The notes: generated by a model not told the origin, from the letters alone. A stretch of 64,000 bases of DNA from Brucella tritici (GCF_008932295.1 NZ_WBWA01000012.1:62001-126000); one strand, 5' to 3'; shown: positions 25,301 to 34,693, counted from the first letter of the stretch. Program-made: numbers and translations.

Positions 25301-26776
25301 ATGCCTGCTGGTGTTGTCACCTCCACTCACTCTCATGATGAATGGGAGCCACGAGAGAAAGATATCAAGCACTATATTCACTTTGATAGAGCTATATCTC
25401 CCCAAAAAATTCAAAGAATAGCCAATGATCGTGTTGCGGTAGCGCGACATCCCTTTTTTCCTTTGCTTCGTTTTCATGAGCAGTGGACGAAGTTTAGAGA
25501 TCAAAAAAAGCCAAAGAAGAAGAAGGTGCGCCCTCTAAGGTATGCGTCACGATTGGATGCGGCTATATACGCGCGCTATCGGTGTGAGCTCTCGGAATAC
25601 TATGAAGAAGCTTTAGCTATCAAAGGAATTTCCAATGTTCCTGTTGCTTATCGGCGTCTTCCAAAGGAAGAGGGTGGCAACAAATGTAATATTGATATCG
25701 CGAAAGATGTTTTTTCTTTTATTAAAAAGACGGGAAAGTGCACTGTAACCGTCGTAGATATTAAATCATATTTCGAGAGTTTGGATCATCGAAGAATCGA
25801 AGCTGTATGGGCAGATCTTATTGGGAAAAGCCTTCCAGAGGATCACTTGGCTGTTTTTAAATCTTTAACAAAATACTCAATTGTAGATGTTGAGAAGCTG
25901 TTTGCCCGATTGGAAATGAAAGAGAAAGTGAGTGTTGGATCACGCAAGGAGAGGCGCCAACGCCGAATTGATGCTCTCAGGGCTAATGGTTATAGGCAGA
26001 TATGTTCTCCAAAAGAATTCAGAGACATTGTGGCTGGGGGCAATGGCAAGCATCCGAGCCTGATACAAAAAAACGGATTTGATTTTGGTATTCCGCAAGG
26101 AACGCCTATTTCGGACTTAATTGCCAATTTTTACCTTCTCGATTTCGATAAAGAAGTGAATGAGCATGTCGACGCGTTAGGTGGAATATACCATAGATAT
26201 TCAGATGATATTATTGTCGTTTTGCCTGCAGAAAATGTTGATTCTTTTGAAGACATGAAGATCTTTCTTCAGGATCGGATAAGAAAGTATGGAGCCAAAA
26301 TTCAAATTCAAGATAAAAAAGTGTGCATTGGGGAGTTTAACGATATCGGTGCAACTCTTAACTACAGCCATTTATTTGGTGATGCGTCCAAAAATGGATT
26401 GGAGTACCTTGGGTTTGAATACGACGGGCAAAGAGTAAAAATAAAAAACTCAACGTTGTCTAATGCTTGGCGGAAACTAAAGCGGAAATCATACGGGCAT
26501 GCTTGGCGCTTTGTTTTGAGATATAGAAACAAGGGCGAGGTATGGATAAGAAATAATTATCCATACCTCGCCCTTGAAAAGAGAATGCTGCAAAACGTCA
26601 CTTTCAATCAGGATAACGGCTTTGAAAGTTGGACCTTCGTTAAATACGCACAACGGGCTAGCAAGGCATTTATTGGATTTTCTCCAATATTTTCCCAGCA
26701 AACGCGCCGATATCGTAGGCTTACTAAGACCATAATTCAAAATGATCTTGATAAAGCTATTGCTAGATATTTGTAA
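25301..26776 (+). CDS. Reverse transcriptase, DRT/UG (retron-I-like) type, candidate phage defence
   Basis: A 491-residue RNA-directed DNA polymerase. Motif A VVDIKSYFESLDH (Asp153), motif B GIPQGTPISDLIANFYL (about 263-279), active site YSDD (300-303), motif E LEYLGFEY (368-374). Before them lies a basic stretch KKPKKKKVRPLRYASRLDAA. No maturase, HNH or nitrilase domain is visible. It resembles the bacterial abortive-infection/DRT reverse transcriptases more than group II or DGR enzymes, and from memory most resembles the Drt3a or Drt2 type; the subtype is not settled. GGAGG lies 13 bases before ATG. Codons are AT-rich, unlike the neighbours, which suggests transfer. It ends 21 bases from the uvrB stop (convergent). 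Confidence 0.85.
   Translation: MPAGVVTSTHSHDEWEPREKDIKHYIHFDRAISPQKIQRIANDRVAVARHPFFPLLRFHEQWTKFRDQKKPKKKKVRPLRYASRLDAAIYARYRCELSEYYEEALAIKGISNVPVAYRRLPKEEGGNKCNIDIAKDVFSFIKKTGKCTVTVVDIKSYFESLDHRRIEAVWADLIGKSLPEDHLAVFKSLTKYSIVDVEKLFARLEMKEKVSVGSRKERRQRRIDALRANGYRQICSPKEFRDIVAGGNGKHPSLIQKNGFDFGIPQGTPISDLIANFYLLDFDKEVNEHVDALGGIYHRYSDDIIVVLPAENVDSFEDMKIFLQDRIRKYGAKIQIQDKKVCIGEFNDIGATLNYSHLFGDASKNGLEYLGFEYDGQRVKIKNSTLSNAWRKLKRKSYGHAWRFVLRYRNKGEVWIRNNYPYLALEKRMLQNVTFNQDNGFESWTFVKYAQRASKAFIGFSPIFSQQTRRYRRLTKTIIQNDLDKAIARYL
26530..26576. repeat. Perfect 20-base inverted repeat inside the RT gene
   Basis: Left arm 26530-26549 (CAAGGGCGAGGTATGGATAA) and right arm 26557-26576 are exact complements, separated by GAAATAA. 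The repeat covers codons 410-425 of the RT, so both strands encode a peptide with KGEVWI and YPYLAL. Such a long perfect hairpin in coding DNA is rare. Confidence 0.97.
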
Positions 26777-26797
26777 TGGTCTAACGGTTTAATTGAG

Positions 26798-29638
26798 TCA
26801 ACGCCCCGGACGGCCCGTCTTGCCGGGGCGGCGTTTCTTGCGCGCTGTTTCGGCAGGATCTTCGTAAGACCCGATACCTGCGCGCTCACGGCGGATTGCG
26901 GCATCGTTTCCACCACTTGGCACTTCAGTCCGCTTGACCGTCATTTCATCAAGCGTGTTCTTGCGGAATAGTGGCTTCGCCATGTCAGTGCCCGGTCCCA
27001 TATCGTCAAGCGACGGCTTCTGGAACAAAGACGGCTTGCCAAGCGGGCGGGTGGTATCGGAGCCCATTTCATCCAGTGCCGGCTTGCGGAAACGCGAATT
27101 GCCGGTGGGCTTGCCCTTGTTGCGGCTTGCACCCGCATCGCCCGCCTCAAATTCGCGTGCCAGCGGATCGTCGGCAATAGCCAGTTCCGTCTCGCGCAAG
27201 CGCTTGATTTCATCGCGCAGGCGCGCGGCCTTTTCGAAGTCGAGATCGGCAGCGGCGTCGCGCATCTGCTTTTCCAGATGCTCCAGATGGGCGGCAAGAT
27301 TGTTGCCCATCATCGCGCCTTCTTCCGCAAAGCCTGAAATATCCGCGCGGACATGATCGCGCTCGTAAACCGAGCCGAGAATATCCGAGATATTCTTCTT
27401 CACCGAAGCTGGCGTGATGCCATGCTCTTCATTATAGGCGACCTGCTTTTCGCGACGGCGGCTGGTTTCATCCATCGCGCGCTGCATCGAGCCGGTAATA
27501 TTGTCGGCGTAGAGAATGACCTTGCCGTCGACGTTACGCGCCGCACGGCCAATCGTCTGGACCAGTGAGGTTTCCGAACGCAGGAAGCCTTCCTTGTCGG
27601 CATCGAGAATGGCGACGAAGCCGCATTCCGGAATGTCGAGACCTTCACGCAGGAGGTTGATGCCAACCAGCACGTCGAAGGCGCCAAGCCGCAGGTCGCG
27701 AATGATCTCGATACGCTCCAGCGTGTCGATGTCGGAGTGCATGTAGCGAACGCGCACGCCCTGTTCATGCAGATATTCCGTCAGGTCCTCGGCCATGCGC
27801 TTGGTCAGCACCGTGACCAGTGTACGGTAACCCTTCTGCGCGGTTTCGCGAATTTCGCCGAGCACGTCGTCAACCTGCGTCTTGGCAGGCCGAATTTCGA
27901 CCGGCGGATCGATCAGCCCGGTCGGGCGGATGACCTGTTCTGCGAACACGCCGCCAGCTTCTTCCATTTCCCAGCCGCCCGGCGTTGCCGAAACGGCAAT
28001 GGTCTGCGGGCGCATGGCGTCCCATTCCTCGAAACGGAGCGGGCGGTTGTCCATGCAGGATGGCAGGCGGAAACCATATTCGGCAAGCGTAGCCTTGCGG
28101 CGGAAGTCGCCGCGATACATGCCGCCGATCTGCGGAACCGTGACGTGGCTTTCGTCGATGAAAACCAGCGCATTGTCGGGAATATATTCGAACAGCGTCG
28201 GCGGCGGCTCGCCGGGGTTACGGCCGGTCAGATAGCGCGAATAGTTTTCAATACCCGCGCAGGAACCGGTTGCTTCCAGCATTTCCAGATCGAAGGTCGT
28301 GCGCTGGTCGAGGCGCTGCGCTTCCAGAAGACGACCGGCATTGTTCAGTTCGACAAGGCGATGTTTCAGCTCTTCCTTGATCGACTTGATCGCCTGATTG
28401 AGGGTCGGGCGTGGCGTCACATAGTGCGAATTTGCGTAGATCTTCACCGACTTCAGATCGCCGGTCTTCTGGCCCGTCAGCGGATCAAATTCGGTTATGG
28501 TCTCGATCTCGTCGCCGAAAAGCGAAATGCGCCAGGCGCGATCTTCCAAGTGGGCCGGGAACAATTCTATCGTGTCGCCGCGCACGCGGAACGAGCCGCG
28601 CACGAAATTGATATCCTGACGTTTATATTGCTGGGCCACGAGATCGGCGAGGAGCTGGCGCTGGTCAAGCCGGTCCCCGATCTTCATTTCGAAGGTCATG
28701 GCCGTATAGGTTTCCACCGATCCGATACCGTAAATACACGATACGGAGGCGACGATAATCACATCGTCGCGTTCAAGCAGCGCGCGGGTGGCTGAGTGGC
28801 GCATCCGGTCGATCTGTTCGTTGATGGACGATTCCTTCTCGATATAAGTGTCCGAGCGCGGCACATAGGCTTCCGGCTGGTAATAATCGTAGTAGGAAAC
28901 GAAATATTCGACGGCATTGTTCGGGAAGAAGCTCTTGAACTCGCCGTAAAGCTGCGCGGCCAGGGTCTTGTTGGGCGCGAGGATAAGGGCAGGGCGCTGC
29001 GTCCGCTGGATGACCTGCGCCATGGTGAAGGTCTTGCCCGAACCGGTGACGCCGAGCAGGACCTGCGTGCGGTCGTCGTTGTCCAGCCCTTCCAGCAGAT
29101 CGCGAATAGCTGTCGGCTGGTCGCCGGACGGCTCGAAACTGGTTTCCATCTCGATGGCGATGCCGCCTTCGGATTTTTCCGGGCGGGCCGGGCGGTGAGG
29201 CGTCCAGAGTTCGCCATTCTTGAACAGCGGATTGCCGGAGGCAATCAGGTCCGACAGGGCCTGAACCGTTGCCGTTGCACCGGATGGATTGAGCCCCGCT
29301 GCGTCTTCCAGGCTGATATCGAGACCGGCAACGGGATTGAGGCCAGCCGCCGCACGCTCCTTGGCGGAAGCAGCGCCACCCATGGACGTGCCGCGCCCGC
29401 TGCGCGACGCTTCCTTGCTGCGCTCGGGAATTTTCTTGGGTTGTTTTGGATTTTTCGCGCGGGGCTTCGCAGCCTCGTCGCCGATCTCCTTCGCCCAATC
29501 AGCAATGGGGCCAGATAGGGGCGCGCCGGAAAACTCGGCCTGAGGCATTTCGCCGAAACCACCTGAATGCGGCGCTTCACCGAAGCCGCCAGCCTTGTCG
29601 TGCGAATCCTGGGAGTGTTTGTCTTTTGAGGAAGCCAT
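26798..29638 (-). CDS. uvrB: UvrABC excinuclease subunit B, extended
   Basis: DNA-damage recognition helicase of nucleotide excision repair. Walker A GVTGSGKT near residue 197, helicase motifs including [14 protein letters not shown] (beta-hairpin) and DEIR-like motifs, and the UvrC-binding UVR helix ([20 protein letters not shown]) near 790-810. It has 946 residues against about 670 in E. coli: roughly 165 extra N-terminal residues, poor in order, and about 130 after the UVR motif with three short repeats F-K-x-x-LD-[DE]-M (about 850, 872, 891). Start at 29638 keeps the whole N-terminal tail; a later start is possible. Confidence 0.95.
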   Translation of the reverse strand: MASSKDKHSQDSHDKAGGFGEAPHSGGFGEMPQAEFSGAPLSGPIADWAKEIGDEAAKPRAKNPKQPKKIPERSKEASRSGRGTSMGGAASAKERAAAGLNPVAGLDISLEDAAGLNPSGATATVQALSDLIASGNPLFKNGELWTPHRPARPEKSEGGIAIEMETSFEPSGDQPTAIRDLLEGLDNDDRTQVLLGVTGSGKTFTMAQVIQRTQRPALILAPNKTLAAQLYGEFKSFFPNNAVEYFVSYYDYYQPEAYVPRSDTYIEKESSINEQIDRMRHSATRALLERDDVIIVASVSCIYGIGSVETYTAMTFEMKIGDRLDQRQLLADLVAQQYKRQDINFVRGSFRVRGDTIELFPAHLEDRAWRISLFGDEIETITEFDPLTGQKTGDLKSVKIYANSHYVTPRPTLNQAIKSIKEELKHRLVELNNAGRLLEAQRLDQRTTFDLEMLEATGSCAGIENYSRYLTGRNPGEPPPTLFEYIPDNALVFIDESHVTVPQIGGMYRGDFRRKATLAEYGFRLPSCMDNRPLRFEEWDAMRPQTIAVSATPGGWEMEEAGGVFAEQVIRPTGLIDPPVEIRPAKTQVDDVLGEIRETAQKGYRTLVTVLTKRMAEDLTEYLHEQGVRVRYMHSDIDTLERIEIIRDLRLGAFDVLVGINLLREGLDIPECGFVAILDADKEGFLRSETSLVQTIGRAARNVDGKVILYADNITGSMQRAMDETSRRREKQVAYNEEHGITPASVKKNISDILGSVYERDHVRADISGFAEEGAMMGNNLAAHLEHLEKQMRDAAADLDFEKAARLRDEIKRLRETELAIADDPLAREFEAGDAGASRNKGKPTGNSRFRKPALDEMGSDTTRPLGKPSLFQKPSLDDMGPGTDMAKPLFRKNTLDEMTVKRTEVPSGGNDAAIRRERAGIGSYEDPAETARKKRRPGKTGRPGR

Positions 29639-29720
29639 GCCCTCAATATGGAATTTCAGCGTCCAAATGAAAAGAGTGCGAAGGCGAAATCCTCCGTACC
29701 CTTTTCTTATCCAGCGATAC

Positions 29721-29742
29721 TCCTGACAGGAGGCTGTCAGGA
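29721..29742. other. Hairpin between uvrB and the SH3 protein gene
   Basis: Stem TCCTGACA/TGTCAGGA with loop GGAGGC, no clear T-run on either strand. Possibly a weak terminator of the SH3 gene. Confidence 0.4.
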
Positions 29743-29764
29743 GGCGCGGTTTTTCCAGAGTGCT

Positions 29765-30349
29765 TTACAGCCTGCCGCCGGGACGCATGCGGGGGCCCGG
29801 ACCGAAACCGTGCCCGAAGCCGGGGCCAAAACCGGGATGATAACCCGGATGGTCACGCCAGCCTGGACGGTCCGTCCAATGTGGGCGCGGTGGCCCCCAG
29901 TTCGACTGGCAATTGCGCCCGATGCAGCCATTATAGACATTGCCGCCGCCGCCCCAGCCGCGATAAGGGCCGGGACCCCAATAGGGACCGCTATTGGCGG
30001 ACAGGGCCGAACCGATGGCGATGCCTGCGATGAGCGGTATGCCGACGGCTGCGGCGGTCGATCCGAAATTGTCGTTCGTCGTGTAGCCGTTGCCGGTCTG
30101 AATGGCGATATAGCTCGAGGCTGCCCAGCCAGTCATGCCGCCATAAGTCACCTGGCACCAGCCATAACCGCTGGTGCAACCGGCAACCGTGATGCCGACG
30201 CCATTGGGGATTGCGCCGATAGCTCCGTACTGAGTTCCGGGGCCTACGCGAAGATTAATTGTCGATGTTACGATTGCCGATGATGCATAAGCATTGGCTG
30301 AAACAAGAAGTGCTAATGTAACTATGGAAGTTCTTGCCGATAGTTTCAT
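29765..30349 (-). CDS. Exported SH3b-domain protein
   Basis: A 194-residue protein with a signal peptide (about 1-22, cut near AYAS), a bacterial SH3 domain (TSTINLRVGPGTQYGAIGAI to GMTGWAASSYIA, about 28-83), a Gly/Ala hydrophobic segment (about 97-118) and a C-terminal tail very rich in Gly, Pro, Trp and His. SH3b domains often bind the cell wall or partner proteins. AGAGGA lies seven bases before the start. The function is not known. Confidence 0.85.
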   Translation of the reverse strand: MKLSARTSIVTLALLVSANAYASSAIVTSTINLRVGPGTQYGAIGAIPNGVGITVAGCTSGYGWCQVTYGGMTGWAASSYIAIQTGNGYTTNDNFGSTAAAVGIPLIAGIAIGSALSANSGPYWGPGPYRGWGGGGNVYNGCIGRNCQSNWGPPRPHWTDRPGWRDHPGYHPGFGPGFGHGFGPGPRMRPGGRL

Positions 30350-30570
30350 ATATCATTCCTCTAATATACTTATTTGAATTACTTATATCACGAAGATTAT
30401 TATTTTCGTGCATCACGATTTTTCGATTTCAATTCATGATTAATGGATATCTATCTCTTGAAGTTGACATTCATGCTAACGGTTTAAGCGCTTTATGCGG
30501 TACTTTTCTTCGCGGCGGGCTTGTCTCATATTAGAGACCGACTCTCTCAAGCACTTAAGGACTGACATTG

Positions 30571-30960
30571 ATGAGTACTGACAATGAGCCGAATGGCACG
30601 CTGACCATCCGCGTTTCCGCCATGCCCAAGGACGCCAATTCAGCCTATGATATTTTCGGCGGCTGGGTGATGGCGCAGATGGATATGGCCGCTGGCATCC
30701 GTTCCGCCGAGCGCGCCAAGGGGCGCACGGTGACAGCGGCGGTACGCGAGATGTCATTCGCCCGGCCGGTAAAGATCGGCGACACGCTCTGCGTATACAC
30801 GGAAATAACGCGGGTAGGCCGCACTTCCATCACACTGCGGGTCGAGGCCTGGGCGAAGCGCTATCTCAGCGATAGGCGCGACCTCGTTACTCATGCCGAA
30901 TTCGTTATGGTTTCCCTGGACGCGAACGGCAAGCCGACACCGGTGCCGCCGGAAGAATAA
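30571..30960 (+). CDS. Acyl-CoA thioesterase (YciA-like hot-dog)
   Basis: A 129-residue hot-dog protein that hydrolyses acyl-CoA. The family signature is AYDIFGGWVMAQMDMAAGI (about 28-46), including the Asp that activates water; RTVTAAVREMSFARPVKIGD follows. The start at 30571 has AAGGA about nine bases upstream; TTG at 30568 directly before it is not needed. The chain-length preference cannot be read. It faces the extensin-like gene across a shared hairpin. Confidence 0.92.
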   Translation: MSTDNEPNGTLTIRVSAMPKDANSAYDIFGGWVMAQMDMAAGIRSAERAKGRTVTAAVREMSFARPVKIGDTLCVYTEITRVGRTSITLRVEAWAKRYLSDRRDLVTHAEFVMVSLDANGKPTPVPPEE

Positions 30961-30970
30961 AGCATCGTCA

Positions 30971-30991
30971 AGCCCGGCATTGCGCCGGGCT
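30971..30991. terminator. Shared hairpin terminator, thioesterase/extensin-like genes
   Basis: Stem AGCCCGGC/GCCGGGCT with loop ATTGC; its right end overlaps the stop codon of the extensin-like gene. T-run weak on both sides. Confidence 0.65.
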
Positions 30992-31953
30992 TATTTGCAG
31001 GCGCGATAGCCGCTGCGGCGCTGCATCAGGTCGAAATGGAAGTGATCGGCATGTTCCGGGTTATAGCCGGGACCGAGAACCGTCGAGAAATAGCCGCACG
31101 CATCGGAACGTACGCTGTTGAGCAGGCCTTTTTCGCGGAAGGCGAAGAATCCCGGCTTGCGTACCATGATGTTCTTGCCATTGTTCAGCACGATCTTGGT
31201 GACATCGATGGCATTGCCGCGTGAATGTTCCGACATTTTCGCGCCGCGACGGTTGTTCATGGTGCGGCAGGAATAGCCCCCGGCATTATAGATCGTGCTC
31301 ACGCCGGACAGATAGCGCATCCGGGAGGCGGGTTGCAGGTCGCCCTTGATCCAGCGCGCAAAGGCTTCAGTCACCTGACAGTTCAGTGTCGCTGCGGGTT
31401 TGAAGGCGATGGACCCGCTGTTGAAGCCCGATACTTCAATCGGGTTTTCGATATGGCAGGAACTGCTGCGATAGATTGTCGGCTTTTCCTTGAAGACGAC
31501 GCCGAGCCGCTTCAGGCGCGTGCGGCAAGCCGCTTCCGCATTGGACATCGTGTAGATGTTTTCGGCGGCGGTCACCGGATTTTGAATGGGGGCCGTGAAG
31601 CCGTAGTCGTCGGAATATTGCGGCTGGCTCTGCTGTGGGGATCGCGCGACATGGTTTTCTTCCTCTTCGGCAAGCCCGACGACGCGCTCTTCCTGCGGCG
31701 CTTGCATGACAGGTGCTTGCATGACGGGTGCCTCCACGACAGGGGCATTAACCGGGGCAGCACTTGCGACCGGCGCGTCGGGAACCATCATATCGGAATT
31801 GCCGACACTGGCCTGCGGGCGCGGGGCGCTCTCGCCGGAACAACCTGCGATGATGGCCAGCAGGGCGATGGATAAAGACGGGGCCAGACCCCGCAACCGG
31901 GTGCGCTGGCGGCTGACTGGAGCGGTGGCGGACAACACAGAACTCATGTCCAT
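30991..31953 (-). CDS. Extensin-like lipoprotein (LAS-type peptidase fold)
   Basis: A 320-residue lipoprotein: lipobox IIAGC (Cys38), a low-complexity stretch of Pro, Val, Ala and Gln with a repeated APVMQ motif (about 70-90), then the extensin-like C-terminal domain. That domain shows SEHSRGNAIDV and HADHFHFDL, the zinc-ligand pattern of LAS/VanY-type peptidases, and several Cys. It may cleave or bind peptidoglycan in the periplasm. The domain is common in Rhizobiales but its activity is not well established. Confidence 0.88.
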   Translation of the reverse strand: MDMSSVLSATAPVSRQRTRLRGLAPSLSIALLAIIAGCSGESAPRPQASVGNSDMMVPDAPVASAAPVNAPVVEAPVMQAPVMQAPQEERVVGLAEEEENHVARSPQQSQPQYSDDYGFTAPIQNPVTAAENIYTMSNAEAACRTRLKRLGVVFKEKPTIYRSSSCHIENPIEVSGFNSGSIAFKPAATLNCQVTEAFARWIKGDLQPASRMRYLSGVSTIYNAGGYSCRTMNNRRGAKMSEHSRGNAIDVTKIVLNNGKNIMVRKPGFFAFREKGLLNSVRSDACGYFSTVLGPGYNPEHADHFHFDLMQRRSGYRACK

Positions 31954-32197
31954 ACCTTTTCTTCAGGAGACCAGACCGATGGCGTTCCACGAATATTAGC
32001 TTGCAAGCGTAAAGGAAGAGTCAGCGCCCGCGTTAAGGGCTGTGGCGTAAACGGGGCAGCGGCCAGAGCATAATCCGACCAGAGTGAAACGCGCTCCGGG
32101 GCGCGGCATTGGCAAAATGTCGCCATTGTTCTATCACCATGCTGCGGCTTCGGGCCATGCCGCAGCCAACATCCTCCCGGTCCCTGAAGTCACTTCC

Positions 32198-32548
32198 ATG
32201 TCAGCACTGATTTCGCCGAGCGTTCTGCCGATCCTGCTTCTCATCGGCTCGAACATCTTCATGACATTCGCCTGGTACGGGCACCTGAAATTCACCAATA
32301 CGCCGCTTGTCACCGTCATTTTCATTAGCTGGGGTATCGCGCTGATCGAATATTGCCTCGCGGTTCCGGCCAATCGCATCGGGCACGAGATCTATTCGGC
32401 GGCGCAGCTCAAGACCATTCAGGAGGTCATCACGCTGGTGATCTTCAGTCTGTTCTCGGTGTTCTACCTCAAGGAAGCCTTTACATGGCACCATCTGCTG
32501 GGCTTTGCGTTCATAGCGGGTGGGGCAGCTCTTATCTTCAAAGGGTGA
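32198..32548 (+). CDS. DMT-superfamily small membrane protein (DUF486)
   Basis: A 116-residue membrane protein with four predicted helices and the family stretches SNIFMTFAWYGHLKF (about 18-32) and EYCLAVPANRIG (about 50-61). DUF486 proteins are short relatives of drug/metabolite transporters and probably work as dimers; the substrate is unknown. ATG 32198 gives the usual N-terminus; the frame is open further upstream but is not membrane-like there. It is convergent with the EamA transporter, six bases apart. Confidence 0.87.
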   Translation: MSALISPSVLPILLLIGSNIFMTFAWYGHLKFTNTPLVTVIFISWGIALIEYCLAVPANRIGHEIYSAAQLKTIQEVITLVIFSLFSVFYLKEAFTWHHLLGFAFIAGGAALIFKG

Positions 32549-32554
32549 TTGGGA

Positions 32555-33454
32555 TCATTCGGCAGGGACAAGATCAGACTTGCGTTTCCAGAACATGGGG
32601 ATGAGTTCCACCGCCATCATGGCGGCGAAGATCAGTCCGCAGCCGATAAAGCCGATGAAGGTCACCCGCTCGCCAAGGAAGAGCGCGCCGAACAGGGCGG
32701 CGAAAAGCGCTTCCGATGCCAGGAAGATCGCGGCCTGTGCGGAAGTCGTATAGCGCTGCCCGATAGCCTGCAGGGTGAAGGCGATGCCGGACGAGAACAC
32801 GCCTGTGAAGAGGATTTCCTTCCAGGTGAGCGCGATGGCGGTCCAGTTGAAGTCTTCGACCATGGATGCGATGGCAAGCCCTGCGGCGGCGCTGGTTGCG
32901 AACTGGATGCAGCTCAGCGTTATCGGCCGTCCTGCACGGTTTGCCCTGCTGATCAGGACCACCTGCAAGGCCCAGAAGACTGCGCCGCAAATGACCAGCC
33001 AGTCACCCTGCTTGAGCGCGTTCAGCGTTCCGCCGGAAAGCAGGAATATGCCTGCAAGACATGCCGCCGCACTTGGCCACACGACCGGATGGGGCCATGT
33101 GCGAAACAGAATGACGCCGAGCACGGGCACCATCACGACATAAAGCCCGGTCAGAAAACCGGCATTGGTGACGGATGTGGTGATAAGCCCGATCTGCTGG
33201 AGGACAAGCCCGGTGAACAGGCTTAGTCCGATGAACATGAAGAAGAGATAGTTCGAGCGGCTCAGGCTGGTCTTCGCCCGGCGCCCTTCGGCTACGGCCC
33301 ATGGCAGGACCGTGAGCGACGCAATTGCCGAGCGGATGCCGATGAACAGAAACGGACCGATACTGGCCATCGCCGTCGATTGGGCGACGAAACCCATGCC
33401 CCAGATGACGCCTGCCAGAAGCAGCAGCATATTGGCCTGTACGCGCGTCATCAT
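32555..33454 (-). CDS. EamA-family (DMT) transporter
   Basis: A 299-residue protein with ten hydrophobic segments in two EamA repeats: the first starts ANMLLLLAGVIWGMGFVAQS, the second covers WLVICGAVFWALQVVLISRA to FLASEALFAALFGALFLGE. The family exports metabolites such as amino acids or drugs. Nothing shows the substrate. Lone gene on the minus strand. Confidence 0.9.
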   Translation of the reverse strand: MMTRVQANMLLLLAGVIWGMGFVAQSTAMASIGPFLFIGIRSAIASLTVLPWAVAEGRRAKTSLSRSNYLFFMFIGLSLFTGLVLQQIGLITTSVTNAGFLTGLYVVMVPVLGVILFRTWPHPVVWPSAAACLAGIFLLSGGTLNALKQGDWLVICGAVFWALQVVLISRANRAGRPITLSCIQFATSAAAGLAIASMVEDFNWTAIALTWKEILFTGVFSSGIAFTLQAIGQRYTTSAQAAIFLASEALFAALFGALFLGERVTFIGFIGCGLIFAAMMAVELIPMFWKRKSDLVPAE

Positions 33455-33588
33455 TGCCTCGTTTCGAACTTTTCAGGATATGTCACAACAGAAAGAGAAA
33501 CCGGACGCTTTTCAGCCTTTCCCGATCTTCATGCTATAGGCAATATTATGGGCAGACGGCAAGATAACTTCCGATTCTGCGACATTCG

Positions 33589-33621
33589 TGCATTTGGCAT
33601 GCATTTGGCATGCATTTGGTT
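33589..33621. repeat. Three tandem copies of an 11-base repeat
   Basis: TGCATTTGGCA twice, then TGCATTTGGTT, ending 28 bases before the DUF1176 gene start. It may be a regulator site array or a slippage product. Confidence 0.85.
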
Positions 33622-33649
33622 AGAGCGATTTCTTACTGACGGGGTGTTT

Positions 33650-34693
33650 ATGCTCACTTTAAATAGTCAATCCGCTCTCGCGGCATCGATTGCCACAGTG
33701 ATGCTGTTTCTGGCGGGTGGGGAATCGCAGGCTGCCTTCAAGAAGGTTCGTGACACGCTGGTTCTTTGCGATTTCGCGCAGAACTGCACTTTGACGCTTA
33801 CACCGGTCGCAAGCGACGGCGCACCGGGGCTTGGCATCTTTCGCAGCAGCCAGTCCGGCTCGAAGCCATTGCTCAGGCTTTCCTATGTCGATCCATCACA
33901 GAAAACCGGCAAGCTGGAGATTTCCATCGACGGTCAAACACTGCTTGATGTCGATGTCTCGGCTTTGAAGGCTGAGGACGATCAGCTCGATTATACGGGC
34001 GATCTTGCCAAGACGCTCGATGCGATGAAGAACGGCCAGAAACTGCAACTGAAATTTGCCGGAAAGACCTCGACCTATTCGCTTTCAGGCCTTGTTGGCG
34101 GGCTGATCTATGTGGACGAACAGCAATCGCGCGACGGAACCATCGAGGCATTGCAGGTCAGAGGCAGCAAACCGGCACCGATTCCGCCGCAGCTCAAGCT
34201 GATTGAAACGGTCGAAGAAATACCGGCAGAAATCCGCAAGGATTTTTCAGATGAAGCGGCGGTTTGCGGCGGGGCCAGCCCCGGCACGTTCCGCAATGCA
34301 GGCGGTTTCGAGACGAAGGTTGCCGATGGTCTTGACCTCATCGGCCTGCCTTGCGGTTCGCCGGGCGCCTATAACCAGCCTTATGCCTTCTATAGCCGCT
34401 ATGAAAACAAGATCGTGCCGATCTCCCTGCCGACCATTTCCGATGATGGCCCGACAGTGACCGATACGGCATGGAATATCGACTGGTCACAGAAAGCCTT
34501 GACGCTGACAGCCTTCTTCAAGGGAAGGGGGCTTGGAGATTGCGGCATCTATGATGTCTGGAAAGCCACGGACAGCGGCGAGGGCCGGGTGCGTTTCGTT
34601 CTGCTGCAAGAACGGTCAAAAGGCGATTGCGATGGCAATTACGCCGGAGGTCCGGAGAAGTGGCCCGCGAGCTGGCCGATCAATGCGAAATAG
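33650..34693 (+). CDS. Exported DUF1176 protein
   Basis: A 347-residue protein with a signal peptide (about 1-25, GESQA) and the DUF1176 domain: RDTLVLCDFAQNCTL near the start, ILSLPC-like DGLDLIGLPCGSPGAYN, and GLGDCGIYDVWKATDSGEGR near the end, with paired Cys. It is probably periplasmic. The function of the family is not known. The start at 33650 follows GGGGTG; the frame stays open much further upstream, but that part lacks protein character. The three 11-base repeats lie just upstream. Confidence 0.87.
   Translation: MLTLNSQSALAASIATVMLFLAGGESQAAFKKVRDTLVLCDFAQNCTLTLTPVASDGAPGLGIFRSSQSGSKPLLRLSYVDPSQKTGKLEISIDGQTLLDVDVSALKAEDDQLDYTGDLAKTLDAMKNGQKLQLKFAGKTSTYSLSGLVGGLIYVDEQQSRDGTIEALQVRGSKPAPIPPQLKLIETVEEIPAEIRKDFSDEAAVCGGASPGTFRNAGGFETKVADGLDLIGLPCGSPGAYNQPYAFYSRYENKIVPISLPTISDDGPTVTDTAWNIDWSQKALTLTAFFKGRGLGDCGIYDVWKATDSGEGRVRFVLLQERSKGDCDGNYAGGPEKWPASWPINAK

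Noticed and set aside
25133-25504. Minus-strand frame of 123 codons overlapping the RT start and leader
   Set aside because: No ribosome binding site, no family, and half of it lies antisense to the RT coding region.
25301-26776. Reverse transcriptase as a group II intron protein
   Set aside because: No maturase or HNH domain and no room for intron domains V/VI: only 21 bases separate the RT stop from uvrB.
25301-26776. Reverse transcriptase as part of a diversity-generating retroelement
   Set aside because: Motif B is QGTPISD, not the S-Q type of those enzymes; no Avd gene and no template/variable repeat pair were found.
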